DNA from: UBA1140 sp964573285
Lineage (GTDB): Bacteria > Campylobacterota > Campylobacteria > Campylobacterales > Sulfurovaceae
Direction of reading: 5' to 3'
NCBI GenBank assembly: GCA_964573285.1
Contig: CAZNJD010000055.1
Coordinates: 1 to 64,000, forward strand
DNA length: 64,000 nt
In this document: positions 8,236-17,459 of the stretch, piece by piece
Layout: the number at the start of each line of letters is the position of its first letter
How positions within the stretch are numbered: the stretch's first letter is position 1
Program-made: the position numbers and the translations under genes
The notes under the pieces: model-generated
Told to the model about the DNA's origin: nothing
What the model saw: the letters and a program-made list of their open reading frames with translations, nothing else
The model's database searches: none

Positions 8236-9703
8236 TTATTTATTTGTAAAAAATGATAATAAAAAGCAGTTTAAGCATTATGTAACGGAGGCAAAAGCAA
8301 AAGCGAGTGCTATTGAATATGAGGCTGAACATAGTCTGCAAGAGGCTCAAATAGAGATAAAACAGAGAGAGATAGAGTTAGATAAGAGATTTCAAGATAA
8401 AGTTTTGGAAGTTGAGAAGCAGAAAACTGAACTTTCACTTGAACTCAAATCTTTGGAAGAGAAAAAGCGAGAGTTTTTATTAATCAAACGAGAATTAGAA
8501 AAAAAAGAGAGATATTTAGAGAGTCTCGAAGAAGAGAAAAAAGAAGAGATAAATAGAAGTATTTCTATTATGGAAAAAAGTTCAGGTATGACAAAAGATG
8601 AGGCAAAAGCTTATTTATTTCAACAGGTTGAAGAGCAATCACAGCTTGAAATGGCACAGTTGATACGAAAATATGAAAAAGAGGCTAGGCATGAAGCTAA
8701 ACGAAAAGCTGATTATATCATATCACAAGCTGTTACAAGATATGCAGGTGAGTTTGCAGGTGAAAGACTTATCAATATAATCAATCTGCCTAGTGATGAA
8801 CACAAAGGTCGTATAATTGGTAAAGAGGGTAGAAATATCAAAAGCTTGGAGCATCTCTTAGGTGTGGATATTATTGTAGATGAGACTCCAGGAGTTATCA
8901 TTGTGAGTAATTTTAATTTATATCGTAGGGCAATTGCTACTAGAACTATTGAAATTTTGGTAGAAGATGGACGAATTCATCCTGGTAGAATTGAAGCAGT
9001 TCATAAAAAAGTAATAAATGAATTTGAACAAAAGATTTTGGAAGATGGTGAAAATATTGTAGTTGAATTGGGTCTTCTTCCTATGGATGAAGAGTTGATG
9101 AGATTGCTTGGACGGATGAGGTATCGTGCTAGTTATGGACAAAATGCTTTAGCCCATACACTTGAAGTTGCAAAATTGGCAGCTCTCATGGCAGCAGAAA
9201 TGGATGGTGACCAAAAGTTAGCATTGAGAGCAGGACTATTACATGATATAGGTAAAGCATTAACCCAAGATGTAGGTGGAAATCATGTTGATTTGGGTGT
9301 AGAGGTTTGTAAAAGATATAATGAACATCCAACAGTTATTAATGCAATATATGCTCATCATGGACATAGAGAACCAGATAGTGTAGAAAGTGCTGCTGTT
9401 TGTGCTGCAGATGCTCTTAGTGCTTCGAGACCAGGGGCTAGAAGAGATGTTTTGGAAAATTTTGTTAATCGTGTCAAAGATATAGAAGAGATAGCATTAC
9501 AAGAAAAAGGTGTCAGAGATGCTTATGCTATTAATGCAGGTAGAGAAGTTCGTGTTTTTGTTGATGCAGGGAAAATAAATGATGCACAAATGACAGTTTT
9601 GTCTAAAAAGATTGCAAAAGAGATTGAGAATAAGGTACAATACCCTGGCGAAATTAAAGTGACTGTTATTCGTGAAAAACGAGATATTAATTACGCAAAA
9701 TAG
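8177..9703 (+). CDS. rny: ribonuclease Y
   Basis: RNase Y is a membrane-anchored endoribonuclease that starts mRNA decay. The 508-residue protein has an N-terminal transmembrane helix (residues 5-25), a long charged coiled coil to about residue 180, a KH domain with GRIIGKEGRNIKSLE near 210-225, and an HD domain with LLHDIGKA near 350 and YAHHGH near 393. The start at 8177 has a strong AAGGAG site although it lies inside the 5-FCL frame. It leads into a cyclophilin gene 17 bp downstream, so the run 7585-11190 is probably one operon. Confidence 0.96.
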   Translation: MIEEVSIVATIAAILGALASYLFVKNDNKKQFKHYVTEAKAKASAIEYEAEHSLQEAQIEIKQREIELDKRFQDKVLEVEKQKTELSLELKSLEEKKREFLLIKRELEKKERYLESLEEEKKEEINRSISIMEKSSGMTKDEAKAYLFQQVEEQSQLEMAQLIRKYEKEARHEAKRKADYIISQAVTRYAGEFAGERLINIINLPSDEHKGRIIGKEGRNIKSLEHLLGVDIIVDETPGVIIVSNFNLYRRAIATRTIEILVEDGRIHPGRIEAVHKKVINEFEQKILEDGENIVVELGLLPMDEELMRLLGRMRYRASYGQNALAHTLEVAKLAALMAAEMDGDQKLALRAGLLHDIGKALTQDVGGNHVDLGVEVCKRYNEHPTVINAIYAHHGHREPDSVESAAVCAADALSASRPGARRDVLENFVNRVKDIEEIALQEKGVRDAYAINAGREVRVFVDAGKINDAQMTVLSKKIAKEIENKVQYPGEIKVTVIREKRDINYAK

Positions 9704-9720
9704 AATATAAAAGGAAAAAA

Positions 9721-10281
9721 ATGAGAAAAGATATACTATCATTGTTACTATTATTGATGGTTTTTGTTACAGGATGTAATGCACAACAGCCTAGTGATAA
9801 TAATAAAACTAATGGAACTATTGTTGTTTTAGAGACAAATCAGGGAAATATAGAGTTAAAAATGATGCCAAAAGTTGCACCATTGGCTGTAGAGAATTTT
9901 ACTACACATGTAAAAAATGGTTATTATAATGGTCTAATATTTCATAGGGTTATCAAAAATTTTATGATACAAGGGGGAGATCCAACAGGAACAGGTAGAG
10001 GTGGTGAGTCTATTTGGCACAAAGAGTTTATAAATGAGTATGGTAAAAATGTAGTATTTGATAGACCATTTTTATTAGCTATGGCAAATCATGGACCAAA
10101 TACTAATGGAAGTCAGTTTTTTATTACAACTGTTCCTACACCTCATCTAAATGGTGGATATACTATATTTGGTGAAGTAGTAAGTGGTCAAGAGGTTGTT
10201 AAAAAAATAGAAAATACAAAAACAGCTAGAGCTGATAGACCAGTGGTTGAACAAAAAATTATCAAAGCTTATATCAAGTAG
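9721..10281 (+). CDS. cyclophilin-type peptidyl-prolyl isomerase, lipoprotein
   Basis: A 186-residue prolyl isomerase. Its N-terminus is a lipoprotein signal (lipobox VTGCNA), placing the enzyme in the periplasm, anchored to a membrane. The cyclophilin core shows FHRVIKNFMIQGGD (active-site Arg and Phe/Met/Gln residues) near residues 76-90 and SQFFITT near 137. It is a compact bacterial cyclophilin of the PpiA type. It lies between rny and cmoB with short gaps (17 and 3 bp), so it is likely co-transcribed. Confidence 0.92.
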   Translation: MRKDILSLLLLLMVFVTGCNAQQPSDNNKTNGTIVVLETNQGNIELKMMPKVAPLAVENFTTHVKNGYYNGLIFHRVIKNFMIQGGDPTGTGRGGESIWHKEFINEYGKNVVFDRPFLLAMANHGPNTNGSQFFITTVPTPHLNGGYTIFGEVVSGQEVVKKIENTKTARADRPVVEQKIIKAYIK

Positions 10282-10284
10282 TAT

Positions 10285-11190
10285 ATGATAGATTTAAATA
10301 AATTACGACGAGAACGAGAGAAATGTATAGAGTGGAAAAATATTAAACCTCGTTGGGAAGCTATAAGGAGGCTTCCTAAGATTGATGATGTCCAGATAAA
10401 GATAGGTGATAGTATAGAGATAATTTTAAATAATTTATCCCTAGAAGATGAAAAATATATTTATGATACAGCAAAACTTATTCAGCCTTGGAGAAAGGGT
10501 CCTTTTCAAATATCAACAAATTTTATAGATAGTGAGTGGCAAAGTTATATCAAATATGATTTACTCAAACCTTATTTTGATATTACTAATAAAATCGTAG
10601 GTGACATAGGGTGTAATAATGGATATTATCTATTTAGAATGATGGCTGAAAATCCTAAAAAATTAGTTGGATTTGACCCCTCATCTATTCCATATTGTCA
10701 ATTTAAGTTTTTAGAACATTTTATACAAAGTGGTATCAAATATGAGCTTTTGGGTATTGAGCATGTTGAGTTTTATGAACATAAGTTTGATATACTATTT
10801 TGTTTAGGAGTATTATATCATAGACCAAATCCTATAGGTTCTCTAAAATCACTTTACAAAGGGTTAAATTGGGGTGGTGAGCTTATTTTGGATACATTTA
10901 TGATAGATGGTGAAGATGAAATATGTTTAACTCCAAAAAAAAGATACTCCAAAATACCAAATATATATTTTATTCCAACTGTTAATGCTTTAAAAAATTG
11001 GTGTTATAGAGCAGGATTTGAGGAGGTAGAGGTTTTGGAAATATCAAAAACCAAGCTAGAAGAGCAGAGAAAAACAGAGTGGATTAATACAGAATCTTTG
11101 AATGACTTTTTGGATAATGAGGATGATAGTAAAACAGTTGAAGGGTATCCAGCTCCAAAAAGAGTGTATATTAAAGCTAAAAAAATTTAA
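10285..11190 (+). CDS. cmoB: tRNA U34 carboxymethyltransferase CmoB
   Basis: CmoB transfers a carboxymethyl group from carboxy-SAM to 5-hydroxyuridine at tRNA position 34, giving cmo5U. The 301-residue length fits, and the Rossmann motif GDIGCNNGYYLFRM is at about residues 109-122. LGVLYHRPNPIGSL near 175 and the C-terminal EGYPAPKRVY (residue about 288) are hallmark CmoB segments. Its partner CmoA is not in this window. It follows the cyclophilin by 3 bp. Confidence 0.93.
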   Translation: MIDLNKLRREREKCIEWKNIKPRWEAIRRLPKIDDVQIKIGDSIEIILNNLSLEDEKYIYDTAKLIQPWRKGPFQISTNFIDSEWQSYIKYDLLKPYFDITNKIVGDIGCNNGYYLFRMMAENPKKLVGFDPSSIPYCQFKFLEHFIQSGIKYELLGIEHVEFYEHKFDILFCLGVLYHRPNPIGSLKSLYKGLNWGGELILDTFMIDGEDEICLTPKKRYSKIPNIYFIPTVNALKNWCYRAGFEEVEVLEISKTKLEEQRKTEWINTESLNDFLDNEDDSKTVEGYPAPKRVYIKAKKI

Positions 11191-11239
11191 AAATAGAGTT
11201 TAATCTGAAAATTTATTTTTAAAAATACGAAAAATAAGG

Positions 11240-11245
11240 TATAAT
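11240..11245 (+). promoter_or_regulatory. probable -10 box of the hsrA promoter
   Basis: TATAAT stands 128 bp before the hsrA start in an A/T-rich stretch typical of Campylobacterota promoters, which often lack a clear -35 box. The long leader (about 120 nt) is unusual; a second AT-rich promoter nearer the gene is possible. Confidence 0.4.
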
Positions 11246-11373
11246 TAAAGAAATATTTAAATCTCTTTTGGCTTTATAAAGAATTTAGATAGAAATATAA
11301 TAATTATATCTTATTTTTAAATAAGTATTTTTTAGATATAACCAATAGCCATAAGAAGATAATTAGGATTACA

Positions 11374-12045
11374 ATGAGAATATTGACCATAGGGTTCGAA
11401 GATGAGTTTGTTAAGCAGTTAGAGGTCGAACTTGAAAAGTACTTTATATGTATAGTAGATAGTGCAAAAGATTTATATGATGCTACTAACTTTACTGACT
11501 TTAGACATTACGAACTTATTATAATTGTTGATGAAAATCAGAAATACTCATTAGAGAAATATAGTAACGAAGTCAAAAAGAAAAAAAGAGAGACCAAGAT
11601 TATTATCTTGACAGATAATATATCCAATCAAATTTCTCTTTTTGATTTAGGTGCAGATGATGTATTAATTAATCATATTGATTCTGCTGAATTGATTGCT
11701 GCTAGAGTTTTGTCAAATATGCGTAAGTTATTTGGTACAAAAATTAATGTAGGTAAATTAGTGATTGATATTGCTAATAAAAAAATAGAGTATGATGATA
11801 AAATAGTATCACTAAATGGTAAAACATTCGATATTTTAGCTTATTTAGCTTTAAGAGAAGAGAGAGTCTTTTCTAAAGATGAGATAATCAATGCTCTTTG
11901 GGAAGAGCCTGAGTATGTTAGTGATAATACTGTTGAAGTTGCTATTAATCAGATTAGAAAACGACTTAAAAGTATTTTGGGTTTTCAAGTTATTCATACT
12001 GTTAGACGAAGAGGGTATAAATTCTCTTATGAAAAAACTCCGTAA
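11374..12045 (+). CDS. hsrA: OmpR-family orphan response regulator, HsrA (HP1043) type
   Basis: A 223-residue regulator matching the essential orphan regulator HsrA of Helicobacter/Campylobacter in length and in its DNA-binding half: KTFDILAYLALREERVFSKD, LWEEPEYVSDNTVEVAINQI and TVRRRGYKF are winged-helix hallmarks. The receiver domain is atypical. The canonical phospho-Asp region reads ELIIIVDEN and the conserved Lys that follows the 'ADD' loop is replaced (ADDVLINH). No histidine kinase is adjacent. Homologues act without phosphorylation and link housekeeping and redox metabolism; that role is inferred from the family. A convergent hairpin closes the gene. Confidence 0.85.
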   Translation: MRILTIGFEDEFVKQLEVELEKYFICIVDSAKDLYDATNFTDFRHYELIIIVDENQKYSLEKYSNEVKKKKRETKIIILTDNISNQISLFDLGADDVLINHIDSAELIAARVLSNMRKLFGTKINVGKLVIDIANKKIEYDDKIVSLNGKTFDILAYLALREERVFSKDEIINALWEEPEYVSDNTVEVAINQIRKRLKSILGFQVIHTVRRRGYKFSYEKTP

Positions 12046-12077
12046 AAAATTAGAATTGCTAAACTCTAATTTTTTAC
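12042..12077. terminator. bidirectional terminator with 13-bp perfect stem
   Basis: Inverted repeat GTAAAAAATTAGA / TCTAATTTTTTAC with a 10-nt loop straddles the convergent ends of hsrA (12045) and the hydrolase gene (12066). The A and T runs within the stem give U-rich 3' ends in both directions. Confidence 0.7.
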
Positions 12078-12665
12078 ATACTTTATCCATTGAGGCATAA
12101 TTCTCTGCTCTTTTTTAAGTGTAGTACTTATGCCATGACCTGGATATAGTGTAAAGTCTCTCTCTATTTTCATAGCTTTTTCCAAACTTTTTATCATATC
12201 TTCTCCACTAGAATATGGAAAATCCCATCTTCCAATAGAACCATCAAATAAAAAATCTCCACTAAGCCATATATCATCTATTTCTATAATACTATTTCCT
12301 GGTGTGTGTCCAGCAAAATGTCTATATTTAATTTTTATTCCATTTATATTAAACTCTTCATCACCATTTACTAGAATATCAGCTTTGCTATGGGGTAATC
12401 CTTGATTAAATGTATCATTTTCGAGCATAAAAGCATCATCTTTTGGGATATATAGAGGAATTTTTAGTTTAGTTTGAAGTTCCTTATTGCTCCATACATG
12501 GTCAAAATGTCCATGTGTATTTAATATTGCAATAGGATTTTGTATGTTATTAAGTACCCATTCTGTTGCACCAACTCCAGGGTCTATTATAATATCTTTG
12601 CCATCAATTGTAATAATATAACAATTGGTTTGATATGCTCCCATTGGTTGTATTTTAATTTCCAT
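12066..12665 (-). CDS. metallo-beta-lactamase-fold hydrolase (glyoxalase II-like)
   Basis: A 199-residue cytosolic hydrolase of the MBL superfamily. The metal-binding motif THGHFDH lies near residues 50-56, with the later ligands in FAGHTPGN (near 118), LSGDFLF (near 134) and YPGHG (near 175). The compact form without the C-terminal helical domain resembles YcbL/GloB2-type thioester hydrolases, but other MBL activities cannot be excluded. It is monocistronic and convergent with hsrA. Confidence 0.85.
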   Translation of the reverse strand: MEIKIQPMGAYQTNCYIITIDGKDIIIDPGVGATEWVLNNIQNPIAILNTHGHFDHVWSNKELQTKLKIPLYIPKDDAFMLENDTFNQGLPHSKADILVNGDEEFNINGIKIKYRHFAGHTPGNSIIEIDDIWLSGDFLFDGSIGRWDFPYSSGEDMIKSLEKAMKIERDFTLYPGHGISTTLKKEQRIMPQWIKYVKN

Positions 12666-12883
12666 TAAATATCCTTTATATTTATTTTGAGTATTGTATC
12701 AAAATAGAGTATAATTAAAAGTTTCAAACTAAAAAAATCTAGTAAATGGTGATTTTTTATTATTTTTTTATAAATAACACAAAAAAATACTAAAAAATAA
12801 ATTATGTTTATACTGAAGTTTAATATTATTAATTGTATAATATCAGATATAGATTATAAAAAAATAAAAAAAATGGAAAAAAA

Positions 12884-14020
12884 ATGGAAAATATAATTGA
12901 GTTCTTCAAACCAACTATTCAAGAGAATACCAAACAATATATAGATGATGTTCTTTCATTTTCTGACAATACCAAGGTCAAAAAGTTAGAGGACTCGTTT
13001 AAAAAATTTATAGGCTGTGATTATGCTGTCGCTACTAATAGTGGAACTTCTGCATTACATTTAGCTATGTGTGCATTGGATTTTAAAAGAGGTGATAAAG
13101 TTATCTGTAGTATCAATGTATTTCCTTCTATCCCTGAAGCTGTAAGACATTTTGATGCAGAACCAATTTTTGTAGATATTGAGAGTAAAAATTACAATAT
13201 AGATTTAAATAAATTAAAAAAATCATTAGAGAAAAATCAGAGTAAAAAGCTTAAAGCAATTATTGTGAGTCATATGCCTGGAAAACTTAATGATTTAACT
13301 AAAATTTATGAGTTGGCAAAACAGTATAAAGTCAAAGTTATAGAAGATGCAAGTAGCGTAATGGGTTCTAAATATCAGGATAAATATATTGGAAACTCTG
13401 GTGCTGATGTAACTATATTTAGCTTTGCATCACATTTATGTAACTCTATTACTAATGGAGGTATGATGGTTACAAATAATAAGATTATTTATCAAAGAGC
13501 TAGATTACTTGGTTTCCATGGTATGGAGCATAAATCTTGTGATGAATATGGTAATGTTGATTATATTTATGATGTTATTGATATTGGTTGGAAATATGAT
13601 ATTTCACAACTTCATGCTGCTTACTGTTTAGCAGATTTTGAAAAACTAGAAGAAGATATAGAGCGAAGAGTACAAATTGCTAAAGAGTATGATACTCTGT
13701 TAGCAAATTTAAAACATGTGAAACTTCCACAAAGAGATGAAAATGATGTATGTTTTATATATATTGTAGAGATTGATAAAAATCGAGACCACTTTGTTAA
13801 TGAGCTTAAGAAAGAGGGTATAAAGGTAAGTGTGCAGTATATGCCATTACATCTAACAAAATATTATAAAAGTAAATACTCTATGAAAGTATTTGATTAT
13901 TCAGTAGCTCTTGGATGTTTCCAACGGGTAATGTCTTTACCTATATACTCATCAATGAGTGATAGTGAAGTAATAAGAGTTGCTGAAGCTATTAAGAAAG
14001 TAGCACAAGCACATATTTAA
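12884..14020 (+). CDS. DegT/DnrJ/EryC1/StrS-family protein lacking the usual PLP lysine
   Basis: A 378-residue fold-type-I aminotransferase-like protein. It has the sugar-aminotransferase N-terminal signature (ATNSGTSALHLAM, residues 50-62) and the cofactor-ring aspartate in VIEDASSVMG (Asp155). However, the segment that normally holds the Schiff-base lysine (SF..xK....GGM) reads SFASHLCNSITNGGM at residues 180-194: no lysine, with Leu185 in the register position and His184 beside it. ColD-type dehydratases use His here, so it could be a dehydratase or a non-catalytic or other PLP protein rather than an aminotransferase. Its stop overlaps the lpxK start (taATG), implying a role in lipid A or surface-glycan supply. 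Confidence 0.8.
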   Translation: MENIIEFFKPTIQENTKQYIDDVLSFSDNTKVKKLEDSFKKFIGCDYAVATNSGTSALHLAMCALDFKRGDKVICSINVFPSIPEAVRHFDAEPIFVDIESKNYNIDLNKLKKSLEKNQSKKLKAIIVSHMPGKLNDLTKIYELAKQYKVKVIEDASSVMGSKYQDKYIGNSGADVTIFSFASHLCNSITNGGMMVTNNKIIYQRARLLGFHGMEHKSCDEYGNVDYIYDVIDIGWKYDISQLHAAYCLADFEKLEEDIERRVQIAKEYDTLLANLKHVKLPQRDENDVCFIYIVEIDKNRDHFVNELKKEGIKVSVQYMPLHLTKYYKSKYSMKVFDYSVALGCFQRVMSLPIYSSMSDSEVIRVAEAIKKVAQAHI

Positions 14021-14946
14021 TGTCAGATAGTAGTAATTTCTCATGGGTCTCTTTTTTTGAGAGACTCTATTTTAATCCTAATATATTTGATTGGGTTCTT
14101 ATTACTCTTTTTTCTCCTTTATCTTTTATTTTTGGTACTATCATGTTTTTTAGAAGAGTATTAACACCTAAAAAAGATTACCACATTCCTATAGTCAGTA
14201 TTGGAAATTTAATAGTAGGAGGAAGTGGTAAAACTCCTTTCGTTATATCATTAGCTTCAAGATATAGTGGTTTAACTATAATCTCTCGTGGATATGGGAG
14301 GGAGAGTAAGGGTTTAATAGAGGTAAGTAGAGAGGGTAAGATACTCTGTGATGTATTTCAAAGTGGAGATGAACCTATGCTTATGGCAATGAGTCTTCCA
14401 AATGCGTCTGTGATTGTTAGTGAAGATAGAGTAAAAGCCATAGAGTTAGCCAAATTACAAGGAGCTAAGATTATATTTTTGGATGATGGTTTTAATCATG
14501 TATCTATTAAGAAATTTGAAATTCTACTTTTTCCTTCAATTATTAAAAATTATTTACCTTTTCCTGCTGGTCCTTTTCGTGAGTTTTATTTCACCAAATC
14601 ATTTGCAGATTTAAGTTTGGTAGAAGATACTGATTTCAAAAGGGTTGTAAATATTAAAAATCCTACTCCTAGAATGCTTTTGGTTACAGCTATATCAAAT
14701 CCGAAGAGATTGGAAGTATTTTTGCCAAGTAATGGTATTGTTGGAAAAATTTATTTGGAAGATCATGCATATTTTGATGAAAAATATATAAAGAAGAGGG
14801 TATTAGAGATAGAGGCCACATCTTTATTAATTACTCAGAAAGATGAAGTAAAAATGAAAAATTTTGATTTACCATTATCTATAATGGAGTTAAAACTAGA
14901 TATATTTTTTGATAAATTTCAGATAGATATCTTAGATAAAAATTGA
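14020..14946 (+). CDS. lpxK: tetraacyldisaccharide 4'-kinase
   Basis: LpxK phosphorylates the 4' position of the lipid A disaccharide at the inner face of the cytoplasmic membrane. The 308-residue protein has an N-terminal membrane-associated helix (WVLITLFSPLSFIFG) and the P-loop GNLIVGGSGKTPF near residues 64-76. The segments SRGYGR (near 90) and IIFLDDGFNHVSI (near 150) are family hallmarks. The start overlaps the preceding DegT-family stop by one base, so the two are translationally coupled. Confidence 0.92.
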   Translation: MSDSSNFSWVSFFERLYFNPNIFDWVLITLFSPLSFIFGTIMFFRRVLTPKKDYHIPIVSIGNLIVGGSGKTPFVISLASRYSGLTIISRGYGRESKGLIEVSREGKILCDVFQSGDEPMLMAMSLPNASVIVSEDRVKAIELAKLQGAKIIFLDDGFNHVSIKKFEILLFPSIIKNYLPFPAGPFREFYFTKSFADLSLVEDTDFKRVVNIKNPTPRMLLVTAISNPKRLEVFLPSNGIVGKIYLEDHAYFDEKYIKKRVLEIEATSLLITQKDEVKMKNFDLPLSIMELKLDIFFDKFQIDILDKN

Positions 14947-15066
14947 TTTAAATTAGCTATAATAACCCCAAAAAACAAAACGAGTTGAGATGTTAACTGT
15001 AGATATTGAGAAGATACTATGTTGAAAGATGCGTTTGCCAACGCACCTAAATAGATAATTTAACCG
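14947..15066. other. intergenic stretch with -10-like box and small hairpin
   Basis: Between the convergent ends of lpxK and the next gene there is a TATAAT at 14958-14963 and, 67 bp further, a perfect hairpin TGCGTT-TGCC-AACGCA at 15030-15045. The two together could define a short transcript or just a terminator; there is no U tract. No convincing ORF. Confidence 0.3.
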
Positions 15067-15777
15067 TCATTTATCTCTATTTTTTTCTTTTATATATATA
15101 GAACCACAATATCTATCAAAAGTTTGAATAATACGACTCATCCTATCGTTGGAACGAAGTTCACTAAATGGTCGGTTATCTTCAAACCACAATAGATTAG
15201 GTACATCTTGTCGCAAGTGGGTATCTGATGCTCTGTTTTTTTTCTCATTTTCTACTACAAAATATAGAGCAGGGTAGTATGTATAGTACTCAAAAGTAGA
15301 TATAACTACATCATAATTATGAAAATTATTTAATACTTTTTGTATATTTTGTCGAGCTATTTCTATCTCTTTTTCTAGCTCTTCTCTTAATTTTATAGCT
15401 TGTTCTGGTATTATAGCAGATTCTGATTTTTTTATCTTTTTTTCTAAATCTACACGAGACTTATTCTTCCATATTTCAAACTCTGCTGGTAGATATTTTT
15501 GCACTTTTTCTGGGTCAAATATCTCTTTTTTCTTGTGTTTCATAGATAGTGTATATTTAAAAGCAGGGAAATCGCTATTGATTATTTTGGCATAATCATA
15601 AAAATGGTTTTTCTTTTTAATGCCTTTGGCTTCATTTTCCATCCTAATTGTGAGTTCTAGTGCTAGGATTTTATCCAACTCCTCTTTGCCTATTAAATAT
15701 AGAACAATATCTTGATAATCTATTTTTTTACTATTTTTTAAAATAGAAAATATCTCTTTTCTTATTTTCTCATTCAT
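15067..15777 (-). CDS. hypothetical protein, charged and helical
   Basis: I do not recognise this 236-residue protein. It lacks a signal peptide and membrane segments. Residues 95-155 are rich in Lys and Glu with heptad-like spacing (KIKKSESAIIPEQAIKLREE), suggesting a coiled coil, flanked by a helical N-terminus (residues 1-60). The C-terminal 80 residues have more structured features (YDVVISTFEYYTYYPALYFV, NLLWFEDNRPFSEL). It stands alone between lpxK and the K+ channel gene. No function can be proposed. Confidence 0.65.
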   Translation of the reverse strand: MNEKIRKEIFSILKNSKKIDYQDIVLYLIGKEELDKILALELTIRMENEAKGIKKKNHFYDYAKIINSDFPAFKYTLSMKHKKKEIFDPEKVQKYLPAEFEIWKNKSRVDLEKKIKKSESAIIPEQAIKLREELEKEIEIARQNIQKVLNNFHNYDVVISTFEYYTYYPALYFVVENEKKNRASDTHLRQDVPNLLWFEDNRPFSELRSNDRMSRIIQTFDRYCGSIYIKEKNRDK

Positions 15778-15908
15778 CTATTTAATACCTTTATGTTACT
15801 TCTAATATAGAATATTATCATTTATTATTGAATAATTAAATTTAATTATGAATAAATTGTAAAAAAGATAGAATAATAGATAAAAATAAAAAGGTTTATT
15901 TCTTCTTA

Positions 15909-17459
15909 ATGTTTATAAAATTGATACTTAAATTAGCTTTTTTTTTACATCGCTCTAAACGATACCAAAATACAAAAAAGCTTTTTTATAATTTTTTACA
16001 AAATCCAGATTATATTTATAAGAGATATTTTGACTCTTTTATGATTCTTCTTATTTTGGTCTCTGTTATAATCTTAGTTTATGAGGTTAAAAATCCTGTT
16101 CCTATTTGGATAGATGACTTTGATGTATATGCTGTTACTAGTATATTTGCTTTGGAGTATATTCTTCGTTTTTGGGTTTATAATAATTTTCATAGTTTAG
16201 TTGTTAAAGAGTATGAAGAGGCAAAATTTTTAAATAAACCTTTTAAGCTTTGGATACCTTTGAAGATTTTTTTAAAAGATAAATTAGAATATATGATTTC
16301 TCCATCATCTATTGTAGATTTATTGGCTATTTTACCTGCTTATCGACCTTTAAGAGTATTGCGTATTTTTGTACTTTTCCGTGTTTTTAAACTGCTTCGT
16401 TATACAAAAAGTATTCATCAGTTTATAGAAGTTCTTGCAACGAAAAGATTTGAGTTAGTGACACTTCTTCTTTTACTATTCTTTATTGTCAATACAGCAG
16501 GAATTGCTATTTATGTTTTTGAAGAGAGAACTAATCCAAATATTAATTCAATTTTTGATGCTATATATTGGGCTTTGATTACTATATCATCTGTGGGATA
16601 TGGAGATATTTCACCTGTAACTCTTGAGGGTAGAGTAGTATCTATGATAATTATTATTAGTGGTATTGCTATGATATCTTTTGTAACTTCTGTTATTGTT
16701 TCTGCTTTTTCTGAAAAATTAGATGAGTTAAAAGAGAATCGTATTGTAGAAAAGATTAATAAAAACAGAGATTTTATAATTATTTGTGGCTATGGACAGA
16801 TGACTCGAATGTTTCTTAGAAATAACTCTCTGTTATCTTATGAGTATGTTATTATAGAAAAAGATATAAAACGGGTAGAGATAGGAAGAAAAGAGGGTTA
16901 TAGTATTATTAATGAAGATGCAAGTCGTCATGATGTTATCTCGAAATTTAATATTAATTATTCAAATATTATACTATTGGCACTTACTGGTAGTGATATA
17001 AATAATATTTATATTACTCTAAATGCTAAGGCTATTTCTCGAAATATTAAAGTAATTGCGAGAGCTAATAGTGAAAATATGGAGAAAAAATGTCGATTAG
17101 CAGGAGTTGACTATGTTGTTTTACCAAATATGGTAGCTAATAGAATGTTACTTTTTGCTATTACACAACCTGCTATGTATCGTGCGATATATTCTATATT
17201 GATAGGTCAGAATTTAGCTCAACTTGATGAAGTCTCAACAGTTACTCACTATAAATTAGTAGGTAAACAGATTAAAGATATTGATTTTAAGAGACATAAA
17301 CTTCTTTTTATAGGTTTTCAACCTGGGAGAAAAGAGAAGTTTATTTTTAATCCACCACCACAAATAGATATTCGTATAGGAGATGTACTTTTGGTTTTAG
17401 GTCGTAAAGTGAGTATTGAATATTTTAAACAGCATTATGGAGAGGTTTATTATGAGTAA
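15909..17459 (+). CDS. six-TM voltage-gated-type K+ channel with TrkA-N domain
   Basis: A 516-residue inner-membrane ion channel. Six predicted transmembrane helices span residues 45-270. The S4-like helix carries spaced arginines (RPLRVLRIFVLFRVFKLLRY, around 145-165) as in voltage sensors. The pore helix and filter TISSVGYGDI near residues 223-232 define K+ selectivity. After S6 comes an RCK/TrkA-N domain beginning FIIICGYGQMTRMF (near 292) and a TrkA-C-like end. Most bacterial Kch proteins have only part of this set. The following gene encodes another NAD-binding protein that overlaps by 8 bp, so the pair probably forms a regulated channel. Confidence 0.9.
   Translation: MFIKLILKLAFFLHRSKRYQNTKKLFYNFLQNPDYIYKRYFDSFMILLILVSVIILVYEVKNPVPIWIDDFDVYAVTSIFALEYILRFWVYNNFHSLVVKEYEEAKFLNKPFKLWIPLKIFLKDKLEYMISPSSIVDLLAILPAYRPLRVLRIFVLFRVFKLLRYTKSIHQFIEVLATKRFELVTLLLLLFFIVNTAGIAIYVFEERTNPNINSIFDAIYWALITISSVGYGDISPVTLEGRVVSMIIIISGIAMISFVTSVIVSAFSEKLDELKENRIVEKINKNRDFIIICGYGQMTRMFLRNNSLLSYEYVIIEKDIKRVEIGRKEGYSIINEDASRHDVISKFNINYSNIILLALTGSDINNIYITLNAKAISRNIKVIARANSENMEKKCRLAGVDYVVLPNMVANRMLLFAITQPAMYRAIYSILIGQNLAQLDEVSTVTHYKLVGKQIKDIDFKRHKLLFIGFQPGRKEKFIFNPPPQIDIRIGDVLLVLGRKVSIEYFKQHYGEVYYE

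Noticed and set aside
17416..17451. Upstream ATG for the TrkA-like gene
   Set aside because: It lies inside the channel gene without a ribosome site; the ATG at 17452 follows GGAGAGG.
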